A DNA stretch of 64,000 nt from Polyodon spathula (Eukaryota > Chordata > Actinopteri > Acipenseriformes > Polyodontidae): assembly GCF_017654505.1 (NCBI RefSeq), contig NC_054540.1, positions 43,727,554-43,791,553 on the forward strand. Reading direction: 5' to 3'. Position numbers and translations under genes: made by a program. Of the stretch, positions 51,365 through 62,129 are shown piece after piece (the stretch's first letter is position 1; each line of letters begins with the position of its first letter). The notes under the pieces were generated by a model, which saw nothing but the letters and a program-made list of their open reading frames with translations, did no database searches and was not told the DNA's origin.

Positions 51365-52107
51365 CTGTACACCCTCACTATAACGCCTTTCATTATAATG
51401 AACCTACAGCTATAATGATCCTGGCCTCTGGACCCCAAATAAAAAACTAAAAAACAACAGAAAAAGATAATATAAACACACACTCAACATCCCGGTCTGT
51501 ATGCGCGGGATGCCACCTCTGCAGTGAAGTAAGCTCTTTTATCTTAATAAAAAGTGTGTGCTGTGTAACTGCCTCCAAAACGAAAATAATTTTATGCTGC
51601 AACAAAGTTGGAAACTATATTGACCATTTGAAAAAAGGAGTAATGCAGGCATATCTCTGTTATGAATATAGGTTGTAAAAAAGCATTTTGGCATTTTCAG
51701 CAACCATGGGGCAAAGCAAAGTTGATTTAAAGAAAAAACAACGAAAAAACTTGAGATCGGATTAACTTTTCACATCAGGTTGATTTGGAATAAAAACTCA
51801 GTTTGGGATACTTACATGTTGGATTAAGATTTGGTGCACCTTGAAACGATTCATGTCAGATTGATTTTGAATAAAAGTTCAGCTTCAATTCGGGATTTGT
51901 TAATGAATAGGATAAAGCAAAGGCAGAATACTGCATACATGAGATGAACATGTACATGTAATTCTACTTGTATTCCTAACCTCATCTCATTAATGTACTT
52001 TAACAGTTTGTCTTTAATTTTAATTGTCCTTTTGCTACAATGAAACCCTCGATATAACGAACAAAAGGCTTGGACCCCAACAGGTTCATTATAGCGAGGG
52101 TGTACTG
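51365..52107. mobile_element. Tigger/pogo-like MITE, 743 bp
   Basis: The left end is ctgtacaccctcactataac after TA (51363-51364). The right end on the opposite strand is cagtacaccctcgctataat after TA (52108-52109). Inverted similarity continues for about 70 bp (aatgaacct; ggacccca). No transposase coding is seen. Confidence 0.8.
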
Positions 52108-52334
52108 TATACAATTTACAGCTATGGCCAAAAGTTTTGCATCACCCTGTAGAATTAACTATTTTTTCTTCATAAAGTAGAATTAGACCTGCTGAATAAT
52201 GTTACATTAACATATTGAATTACGTACCACTTTGTAGTTTTCCATATACTTAGAAAATTAGAAAAATGGGACATTTAGAAATCTAACATGAAATACTGTA
52301 CTACTATAATGGCTTCGTATCATAGGATGGCTTG

Positions 52335-52935
52335 AGCGGTGACATCAGACCCGGAAGAACACAAGACACAGACAGGACTGGTGAAACTGCGCTGATGCGC
52401 TGGTTTATTGTAAAATAAAAAGGTTTAACAAAACACTGAACAAAACAAACACTGTGGTGGCCAAGACAAATAGATGGACAAACAGACGAAATGACGAAGT
52501 ACCATGCTGGAGCTTCCAACGCTAATAGCAATTGTTATTTAGTTTATAAATACTCTCCTGTCTCTGTCCCATTCTCCACTCTCGAGCACACAACCCCGAG
52601 TGAGTGCTTTGTGCCTCTATATATAAACTTGAGCAGGGATTCAATTACTAATTCATTATTCACTTGAATTCCAGCACGTAAACTAATTTGTGCACTCCCC
52701 ATGCTCACATATTAATATACATTTTATCTGCGCGTGAAGTGATTGTGTAATCCCTGTGTATAAATACTAAAAAAAACTACTATAAAACTATAAAACTACA
52801 GTATATAATTTAAAACACTCGTGCTACATAACCCCACATTATATCCTGTGCACTTATACATACACCAGCAATAACACACTACATACAACAGATAAACATA
52901 AAATATACACAGGGGCGGGGCACACTGCCACACTT
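52335..52935. repeat. Unclassified interspersed repeat R1, copy 2
   Basis: Second copy of the family at 39165-39765, ending ggggcggggcacactgccac. The first 200 bp are poorly conserved between copies. Confidence 0.7.
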
Positions 52936-54605
52936 CCGTTAGACTTTTGCTGTATCATTTTGTAATTTCTTTGATTACATGATGTTAAATAAAATATCTA
53001 AATTATGTTCATGTATTTAGTTTTTTAAATTATGTCCAATTCTAAAATTCTGTGATACAATTCTGTCCACACACAGAAATACACATTTCAAAAACTTTTC
53101 TGGATGTATTATATGTGTACACAATGGGTTGATAGTCATTCCCCTACACATATATGAACATGTATGTTGGAACCTCCCCTTGTGATGGTATGGGCTCAGG
53201 GGCTCTATTAGTGTGCTATGCTCACGTCTCTAACTTGGCGGTGCCCACATACAGTCAGTGGCACTTTATCAGGACGTCTCGGGAGATGTAGAAATATCCT
53301 GAGTAAGTGGCTGTTCCAATTAAGTGAGAGGCATTTGAGACGACCTTAGGCACACTTATATTCACAATGTAACGTCGTGGGGGGTGGTTAGGGTTAGGGT
53401 TGGGGTGGGGGGCAGTGTTTATAGAGAACCCAACGGGGCTGTTTGGTGCTTGAAACGCTTTGCTGGTTCATTTCAATCAGATCTGTACACATAACTGAAC
53501 AAGAAGAACAGTCACCATTTTCTTTATTCCCGTTGTCTCTCACATGCATGGCAAGTCAAATGTCACTCACAACTCCCCAAACATTTCCTATAACAATTCT
53601 TACAATAATTTACAAGATCAAGTATTTCTATTTTTTTTAAAATTTCTAAATTAAATGCAGAATGAAATCACATCACACTATGAATAAATGTTAAATAAAG
53701 CACTTAAAATATGTCAATATTTTTCTTCTGAATCAAAATTAATCAGTTTTTTATTTATAAATTAAATGAATTAAATCATATCATATAGCAATGCGAGACA
53801 CCTGTGATAACTGACACGCCAACTTTCTATGTCACAGCAGCCTTAGAAAGCACAGGAGACTCCAGCTCCTTCAAGAGTTCAACATGGTTTACGCAAGTCA
53901 CAGGATAATCACATACTCACATACCACGCACTGCACTACGCAAACCTGTCTTGCTCTGAAAAGTGATCTCTATTCATCATTTGAAAATACTGTATCCAAT
54001 TAAATGAAGTGACACAAACAGCATTGGGAACAGCTGTCTCCAAGAGTTCTGACCCATTTAAGCAGAAATCCCGATTATCACTATCCCGATTATCACTATC
54101 CCGATTAGGCGGCAAACAGTCTCACTTGAGGCAACTTGTTTATTATATTTGAACATTATGATTACTTTTCTTTAATTTGAAAACTGTTATCCCGACAGCA
54201 ATGTCACTCTCACTGTCTTAAAACTGAATAGCGACAGAACACAATGTCCTTTTTTCCCAACAAGTGTGCAATCACTGATCCAGACTGCTATATCACAAAG
54301 ATTAAACTTGCATTGTCTTTTACAGGAGACCAAGAACCCGACAACCATCACTCCACCAGGTCAGTGCAATATTTTTATATTCTACATATTTGCATTAGCA
54401 CATGATATCTGTCTACACAGGTCATGTCAAAGCAGTTTATAATTGGTAATGATGGACTATTCCTCCATCACACCCGCAAAGAACTGGCATTATCCAAACC
54501 CAGAGATCAGAGATCAGTGTGGGTTCTTGCACAGCAATGATGAGAGCCATTAAAGGAGGAGCGAGCATGTCTATAATATAGGCTCCACAATTCAGGTTTT
54601 TTTCA
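52936..54605. other. Presumed intron 2, no gene seen
   Basis: Non-coding. Two and a half telomere-like units (ggttagggttagggttgggg) occur at 53386-53405, too few to call an interstitial telomere array. Confidence 0.5.
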
Positions 54606-55110
54606 TTAAAAAAATGGGTAATATTTCATTGACCAGCCATTACGTGTTGCTCCACTTTCTGTGCTCTTTTTAAACAATCCTGTGACCTGCTTGTTCGGTA
54701 ATTGTTTAGCCTGAACTTCAAGTTTGACTTTCTTGTTTTTGTGCACTGCGCTGTTAAGATGCTTGTCAATAGTACCTTTTCTTAGATGATCCAAAGACAC
54801 TTTACAAGTTGAGCAAAACAGAATCTGCATGCAATACCGCCATTTCTTAGCTCTGAAAACAATCTTCTGTGGAAATGAATTTAGCTTTTTTTGATTTGTC
54901 AGCTGTCTGCATTTGTCTAGTAACCAAATGCACGGCATTGACGCCAGACCGTGTACTGCTACTGTAGAGTTGCAGAAGTGAACGGGGTAGGTGAAGAGGA
55001 ATGTAAAATACTGAAAGAAAATAAAATGCATATTTTTCATGGTAGGCAGTGAAATACACGATTTCTGTGAAATTCGTGATATCGTGAATTTTCTGGGGCC
55101 TTATATATAA
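54606..55110 (-). mobile_element. CGGBP1/hAT-like zinc-finger fragment
   Basis: One minus-strand frame contains ILFCSTCKVSLDHLRKGTID followed by KHLNSAVHKNKK. The CxxC...HxxxxxH spacing is that of a BED-type zinc finger as in CGGBP1 and hAT transposases, and LPNKQVTGLFKKSTES follows. The upstream part (55110-54960) has cacgatatcacgaattt-like inverted motifs. No hAT catalytic domain follows, so this is a remnant or a short non-autonomous element. It could be an exapted single-exon gene, but its flanks give no support for that. Confidence 0.65.
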
Positions 55111-56839
55111 GGCTAGTATAACCTGTGCTCAGTCTGTATCTAATTATTACCGCCTCCCACACAGCCCAAGTAACATCTGCCTGGTCCGAAATACTCTCTC
55201 CCTGACTCTTCTTCTCGCTCTCCTGTGCAGCTCTGCTGGTTCTGTGACACCGTCCTGTTTCAATAAGCGGTACTTTTAACACACACTGAGGCACCTAATT
55301 AAGTTAGTGCCCTTAAGTTAATATGGTTTGCATATCAAATGCCTCCCTTGCCGTGTTTTGTTACATGATTTGCATACATTTCCACACATTAACATTGTTC
55401 ATTATATTGACTCAGATGCAGTACTTTTTCCACACGCTTTTTTCCATGCACTAGGTTACCTGCCACTGGTTAGTGAATACAACAGCTATACAAAGCATGC
55501 AGAAAAGGGGCTTACTGTGTGCAAAACACGTTACTGCTGTTTAGTGAATGAGGCCCATAGAGAGGGTCCAGCTCCTGTGAGCTACTGTACATAAGTTGAA
55601 AATAAATAAATAAATAAATAAACTGTGCGTGTGTGAAAGAAGCTTAAGGTGCCAATGCATAATTCACATTGGGAATTTCATAGCAGCAATGATTTCACAA
55701 ATATTAAAAAAGAAATGTGTTTTGTTTACCCAGCTTCTGAGGGATCTTATTAACATGCATTCAGTTTCTCAAGCGTTAAGGCTGAGTCTACTGGCAGTGA
55801 GCTACCATGTTACAGATTCCATCTCTTCATGTGATTTACACCAGGCACTGGGAGACAATATCATCCGCGTACATATTTAGAGGTGGAGTCACTAGAGGGC
55901 ACTCACCACAATGGATGAATGTACCCTGGAGTTTTCTGTTGCACTAGACAGAAAAAGTAGCTAACATTATATCACCCAAATTATTCATTTTTCACATCCA
56001 ATGATTGTTATTGGCTTCTAGAATAATATCATGAATATATTTATTTTGTTCATAAAAGCAGTATATTCACCATGTCTCCACCACCTAGATGTCTTTAGCC
56101 TTCAAATAAATCAATATGTTTTCAGAGTGCAAGGAAGGTAGACGTTTTATCATGTTTAAATCATGATTAAACTATGAGCCAGTAACATGGACAGCCCTGA
56201 TTTACCCTGGTTAGTCCTTTAGTGCAAGGCCACTACTGGTATACACCAGGGGTGAAATTCTCAACAAAAAAGTGCAACGACTCATATGCACAGCTGGGTG
56301 TAAACATTCAGAAATTGAAACAATTTGAGTGCCAATGAATAAATACTTCTAAAATGTATACATATCGGTACATGATACATTTATAAATACAAAATAAGCC
56401 TGAAATACCTGATCAATTATAACCAATTCACCATAAACAAGGAAGCTGGAAATAATGAAAGCTTTGTATCCTCTGCATGTATCACTTAGTCATGCACTCT
56501 AATATAACACTTAAGCTAAACCTTAAACGACAAGCATTCAGAAATGTTACACTATGCAGTAACTGCAGTAGAGAGGGAGTTTTGTTTCAAGATATCCTAA
56601 AAAGGGATGATGTTATAAAAAATGGTATAAAAAAAACAACTGTGCTATGAAAAAAATGATACAAAAAGGTCTAAGTCAAACAATGCGCAATAGCGGCTAA
56701 AATACCCCTCTGATTTGTTATGTAACAAGCACTACTACTACTAATGATGTACTTGACTTGGCCATTTTAATCTCCTTAGTACTGTCTGAAATCATCCCCA
56801 TACTTTCCAGACCCTGGGTACTCACCTGCAACAGGACCT
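55111..56839. other. Presumed intron 2, no gene seen
   Basis: Non-coding, with an aaat simple repeat at 55602-55622. Confidence 0.5.
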
Positions 56840-57478
56840 GGGGCCTGTTTCACGAACGTGGTTTAATAAAGCCAGTCTTTATTTAAGTTATCTAGTTTGA
56901 GTTAACTCGATATAACTTAACCGGCTAACTTGGTTTCAAGAATGTAGATCGAGTTTAATTTGATCTAGACAACTCAAGCTGGGTTAACTTTCTGTCAATG
57001 AACGTGGAACCTACCGTTAACATGCATTCTATTGCAACATCGAGTGTGTTGCCATGGCAATCTTTATTAAATTGTCATCTAAAAATGGAGAAGTTAAGAA
57101 GAGCAACTTTCTTTACCTCCACCAAGCAACACGTTTTAATAATGACGTATGATCAAGTAAAAGATGTATTCATTGCAGTCAATGCTTAAGAAGACTATAG
57201 TATCCAACAAAGATAGAAATCAGTTTTTTTACTCTTCTGTCAATTAAGTAAGTAAACGCAGTGGCATACATAGACGGTAGTAAAAAAAATAATCTAATAT
57301 GTTAATTTCACTCATAATATCAATTTACCGGCCCTACTTAATTGCGTTACAGATCAAAACTTATGAAAATACTGTAGCCGTGTCTGCAAGAGTCCCTTAA
57401 GTACCGATAGCCTATGAGAAGCTTGGAATTTGTATGTGTGCCAAAATGAAATTGCTGGAAACTTGTTTTGTGAAACCG
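56840..57478 (+). mobile_element. Harbinger-like fragment
   Basis: The left end gggcctgtttcacgaa and the right end (on the opposite strand) cggtttcacaaaacaag are weak inverted repeats of PIF/Harbinger type. A frame at 57083-57189 reads MEKLRRATFFTSTKQHVLIM then TYDQVKDVF, which resembles the start of the Myb/SANT-like protein of fish Harbinger elements. The remainder of that protein and the nuclease are absent. Confidence 0.55.
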
Positions 57479-57504
57479 AATAAGCCTGAATTTCAAATCT
57501 AAAC

Positions 57505-57612
57505 CTGATGTTATTGTAATAAAATAATTACTTGGATCGCATTATTGAGGAGTTTGGTGATAAAACAAGTGATCAGGAGAGGATTTATCAGTATGCATGA
57601 CTACTAAGAGGT
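57505..57612. mobile_element. TTAA-type MITE, fragment C, cut by a Tc1
   Basis: taataaaataattacttgga, ggagtttggtgataaaac and gaggatttatcagtatgca match 48357-48450 in the same orientation. The match stops at a TA, directly where the next Tc1 terminal repeat begins. Confidence 0.75.
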
Positions 57613-58687
57613 ACAGTGCCGTGAAAAAGTATTTGCCTTCTGTCTGATTTTTTTGTACATTCAATTTTTCACATTGAATTTGGTCAGATCTTTTTGTGGG
57701 TTGTAGTAGTATATAGAGGGAGTCTGAGAGAAAAAATGACACAAAAGTTTGGTGCTTCTTTCATTTGTTTGGTGTGCAAGGTAATCAAACATGCAATCTT
57801 CAGGTGTGAAAAAGTTATTGCCCCCCCCTAGTTAACTCAACCCAATTAAAGGGATAATTAGGGTCAGCTGTTTGAATACTTTGGTTAACAATCAGGCCTG
57901 ATTTGGGTCAACCCTGCCCAATATAAATCTGACTAACTTTGGCCCTTACCATCAGAATGAAGTTGTCAGCACACAGATTCTATTGGCACATCATGCCACG
58001 ATTAAAAGAAATTCCTGAAAACCTCCAGAAAAAAAAAAATTGTTGATGACTATCAGTCTAGAAAGGGTTACAAAATAATTTCTAAGGCGCTGGAGCTCCA
58101 CCAAACCACAGTCATATTGTCCAAATGGAGAAAGTTTGGGACAGTAGCGAATCTTCCCAGGAGTGGAAGTCATGCAAAAATCTCTCCAAGAACAAGGCAT
58201 AAAATCGTCCAGGAAGTCATAAAGTACCCTAGAACAACATCAAGGGATCTGCAGGCCTCTCTCACCTTGGCTAAGGTCAGTGTTCATGACTAAACCATCA
58301 GAAAGACACTGTGCAAAAATGGGATTCATGGCAGAGTAGTAAGGCGGAAACCACTGCTCACTAAGAAGAACATGAATGCTCAAAGTTTGCCAAAAAGCAC
58401 CTGGATGATCCTCAAGAGTTCTGAAACAATGTTGTATGGCCAGATGAGTCAAAAGTGGAACTTTTTGGCCAGCAAGGGCCCCATTGTGCCTGGCAAAAAT
58501 CTCAAACACTGCATTCCAAAGTAAGAACGGTCAAACATGGTGGTGGTAGTGTCATGACTTGGGGATGCTTTGCTGCATCAGGACATGAACAACTTGCCAT
58601 CATTGAAGGAACCATGAATTCTGCTCTGTATCCGAGAATTCTACGGGAGAATATCAAGCCATCCGTCCGTGAGCTGAAGTTGAAAAG
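57613..58687 (+). mobile_element. 3'-truncated Tc1-like transposon
   Basis: It starts after TA with cagtgccgtgaaaaagtatt. The transposase relic on the + strand begins MPRLKEIPENLQ at about 57994 and continues with frameshifts and stops. ISPRTRHKIVQEV belongs to the DNA-binding region. The first catalytic Asp is kept in WPDESKVELFG (near 58438). An open stretch, TVKHGGGSVMTWGCFAASG, follows and runs to SVRELKLK. It is cut off there, so the second Asp, the Glu and the right terminal repeat are lost. Confidence 0.9.
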
Positions 58688-60684
58688 TAATGTAATTTAG
58701 GAAAAACAGAATCCAGCATGCCTAGTTGTGGTACTGCAACAGATTACTGGTGTGTATTGGCTCATATTGTGATCACTGTATTTCACAATATCAATGTGTC
58801 ACACTGTTGTAGCTGCCTTTGTGCTATCGATGTCCTTTACTACAAAAAAAGTGGATATGCTTCTGACTAGAATGCAAAACAAACAGCAATGTGCTTGGTG
58901 GTTGAAACTCTTTCTGCAATAAAGATGCTATGAATAAAAGGCGGGTAATTGAGCAAATTACTTATTAGAGTAAGTCATTATGCAGCCTTGTGCAATGGTA
59001 CAAAGGAAACTAAATAAGATTATCCCCGTCCAATAAATACAGATTGGGAGTGTTTCCTCGACAGCAGAAGACTGTGTTATTGATTAAATGGTGGAGGAGG
59101 TTAGGGAGCAAGCAAAGACACTGAAGGAGAGTATCCAAGGACATGACCCACCCCGCCCCCCGAAACAACCATCACAAACAAGATGTGAGATTTAATGGAT
59201 TCTGTGGCTTGTTCTGGGACCATCAGTCTTGCATGCTATTTATTACATTTTACAGGTTTTATTCACTTAACATTTCAGTACCCGCATCCTCTCCTTGCTA
59301 GTTATCACATCCCTCATTTTCAAGGACGTCTTTTTTTTTTTTTTTTTTTTTTTGGATTTTGATAGACATAAATTGCAGCCCAGTGTTTTAATACAATTAT
59401 ACGATTAACATCATTGACTCCTCACATCCATTCTGAGTGAAAAACTGGATTACTGCCTGCACACAATGGATTTGCTCATGGCCTATGCTATACCTTGTTC
59501 TATATTTCCATTTCTTGCTGTGCTAGTATTTTATTTGATCCCATTTTCCATCACCAGTAATTTAAAGCCACTGGGCTGCATTTATTAGGTGTATTTTTAT
59601 ATCTAATAAGTGTATGTATAACATTCACTTACTTAAGCCTTTGGTTATTTTTTTTAACCCATATTCATAAATTGTCATCCAATATACAATGGAATATATT
59701 GAGTGGGGGCAGGGCTAAGTTTTTCAGCTCTTCCAATCACACGGATGCACTGCACATGCTTGTATTTGCTTAAGGAGTATTTGAATACGACTTTTGTTGT
59801 AAGCCCTGAATCCAGACGTGCCCAACTCAATCTAAAGATAACATTGATAACATTTTTTCTATGGATTCTAAATAAATAGGTTTCTTTGCTTTACAAGGTA
59901 ACCTTACTTGGATGTAAACAAGAAAAAACAAGACGAACTAGAAAAAAGTCACATATATTCAGTCTTTTCTCAAATTACTTTGTTTAATGCCTATAGTAGG
60001 AGAACACTGTAGGATTGCATAACTGAATACTGCACTATTCTCCCACTGTAGGCATTAAACAAATGCATTAATTCAATTAGTGAAGTGCTTCCCTCATTTT
60101 CCATGTGTTCTTCCACAGCAATATGTAAGAATCTGAAAAATCAATAGCTGTCTGATTTAATCATACCAATATGCCTTGCAGGATATTATAAACATCCGGT
60201 AAAGACTTATATAAACTATATAAAGTGCACTTACAAACTGTATTGTGAACACAAATGAACTCTGTCCTGAAAAAAATGGAAAAGGACCAAAAAAAACAAC
60301 TTTAGCTCGGACCCTTTGTTTCCAGACAAGTGTGAACAGCAAGCATATTGATTGCATTCTTTGAAATGAAACAAGGCAAGCTGAGTCTGTTTTGAAACAA
60401 AGCCAGTGTGAATGCAGCCTTTGTTTCCCTTTCCCATCAACGATCCTGCTAAATGTATTCCTTGATTCATCAAGTAATGCAGCCATGTTTACATTGAGCA
60501 CACTAAGTAACACCAAGCTTACACCGAAGTAAAATAAATCTTATACTTTGGGCGACAGTAATAAACATTTGGACATTTAATAAATGTTGTGTCTTTATTT
60601 TAATGTTTAAACAACTATCAACAGAATGGTATGCAGTGCCATAATACAGTCACATTTTACACTAAAATATACTACTATATAAAC

Positions 60685-60686
<2 letters not shown>
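58688..60686. other. Presumed intron 2, no gene seen
   Basis: Non-coding, with a T24 tract at about 59330-59353. The region near 60580-60686 resembles the flank at 29000-29030 and may belong to the adjacent piggyBac derivative. Confidence 0.5.
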
Positions 60687-60715
<29 letters not shown>

Positions 60716-60775
60716 GGGGGGGGGGGGGGTATATAAACGAGAGAGAGAGAGAGAGAGGGAGGGGGGGGGGGGGGG
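60687..60775. repeat. (GA)n and G-run array
   Basis: Two blocks of tataaacgagagagag, each followed by a run of G (about 24 and 15). Duplicated GA plus G blocks suggest slippage. A GA tract lies at the equivalent place in the piggyBac element at 29261-29304. Confidence 0.92.
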
Positions 60776-61264
60776 TATACATCACATCCAGTTAAACACA
60801 TGGTGAGGCTGAATGAAGGCAGTGAGGAAAAAGTAGGTCAGTGATCCTTATCACGTTGTCTGTGGTTGGGCCACTCGATGTTGAAGGTAAATATTCTTCA
60901 CTGATATTTTCACTAATACCTGATTAAGTAGAAGAATTTAAATCGGAATCAGAATTCAATAAAATTTCTAGTACTTCTTTCCCACAGAGCATTTCTCGCC
61001 ATTTTCTAGACATTGTTGACATTTTGTGATTGGGTTTGTCGTGTGTAATTCCGTAAATATCTGGCAGATGGTGAAAGAGACCACTACAAGGTGTTACAGA
61101 TACCTAGAGTTGCTATATGAGATTGTAAGCAGTTTTGTAGACTCAGTAATTCAAGTTCAAAGTTCAAGTTCAAAGCTCAAAAAGTGTAGAACGTACAGGT
61201 ACATTCGTACTCCCTGGGGACCATTAATTCAATGACGTACTGGTACGTTTGTATTACTCAAAGG
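60776..61264. mobile_element. Short internally deleted piggyBac derivative, copy 3
   Basis: It shares atatctggcagatggtg, tagactcagtaattcaagtt, tactccctggggaccatta and attactcaaagggt with the copies ending at 31008 and 37284. The flanking TTAA is altered to TTAT. Its left half (cactcgatgttgaaggtaaa) matches 36881-36903. No transposase is left. Confidence 0.8.
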
Positions 61265-61324
61265 GTTATTCACTCATGTCATGGCTTAAGTGTGGAGAAG
61301 GGTGGCTTCCGGCCCACATGCCAC

Positions 61325-61875
61325 TGCGAAAGAGAACCAGACCTCCTCCTCCTACACTGAGAATAACCAATTCACATTCGAGAACCAGACCTCCTCCTCC
61401 ACAGTGAGAATAACCCATTCACATTCGAGAACCAGACCTTCTCTTCCATACAGAGAATAACACATTCACATTCACGAACCAGACCTCCTCCTCCACACTG
61501 AGAATAACCCATTCACATTCGAGAACCAGACCTCCACAATGAGAATAACCCAATCACATTAGAGAACCAGACCTCCTCCTCCACACTGAGAATAACCCAT
61601 TCACATTCGAGAACCAGACCTCCACAATGAGAATAACCCAATCACATTAGAGAACCAGACCTCCTCCTCCACACTGAGAATAACCCATTCACATTCGAGA
61701 ACCAGACCTCCACAATGAGAATAACCCATTCACATTAGAGAACGAGACCTCCTCCTCCACACTGAGAATAACCCATTCACACTCGAGAACCAGACCTCCA
61801 CAATGAGAATAACCCATTCACATTAGAGAACGAGACCTCCTCCTCCACACTGAGAATAACCCATTCACATTCGAT
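61325..61875. repeat. Minisatellite, 37/47 bp units
   Basis: About 12 copies of gagaaccagacctcctcctc followed by cacactgagaataacccatt and cacattc. Short units lack the ctcctcctc part and read gacctccacaatgag. From about 61511 long and short units alternate, giving an 84 bp higher-order repeat. Confidence 0.95.
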
Positions 61876-62129
61876 TGTAATCAGTACACCCAGGGGTTCT
61901 CCGTCTAATATTTCATTTCCAATGCTATAGCCTGTAGTATCACCATGACCGCCACATGCTTACCTACCTCCCCTCCCCAGCCAAGGAGGGCCAGGAGGAG
62001 GAAGGGACTGCTTTAATTATACCTATAAATGGCAGAGTCTTTGACAGGCTAGAAAAGGCAGTTGTTATTCTGCTTTTATTGAGTTATGACAATCCATCAA
62101 GAAACAAGATGCATGTTTTGGTTCATTTT

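Noticed and set aside
53380..53410. Telomere-like ttaggg units
   Set aside because: Only two to three imperfect units, too few for an interstitial telomere.
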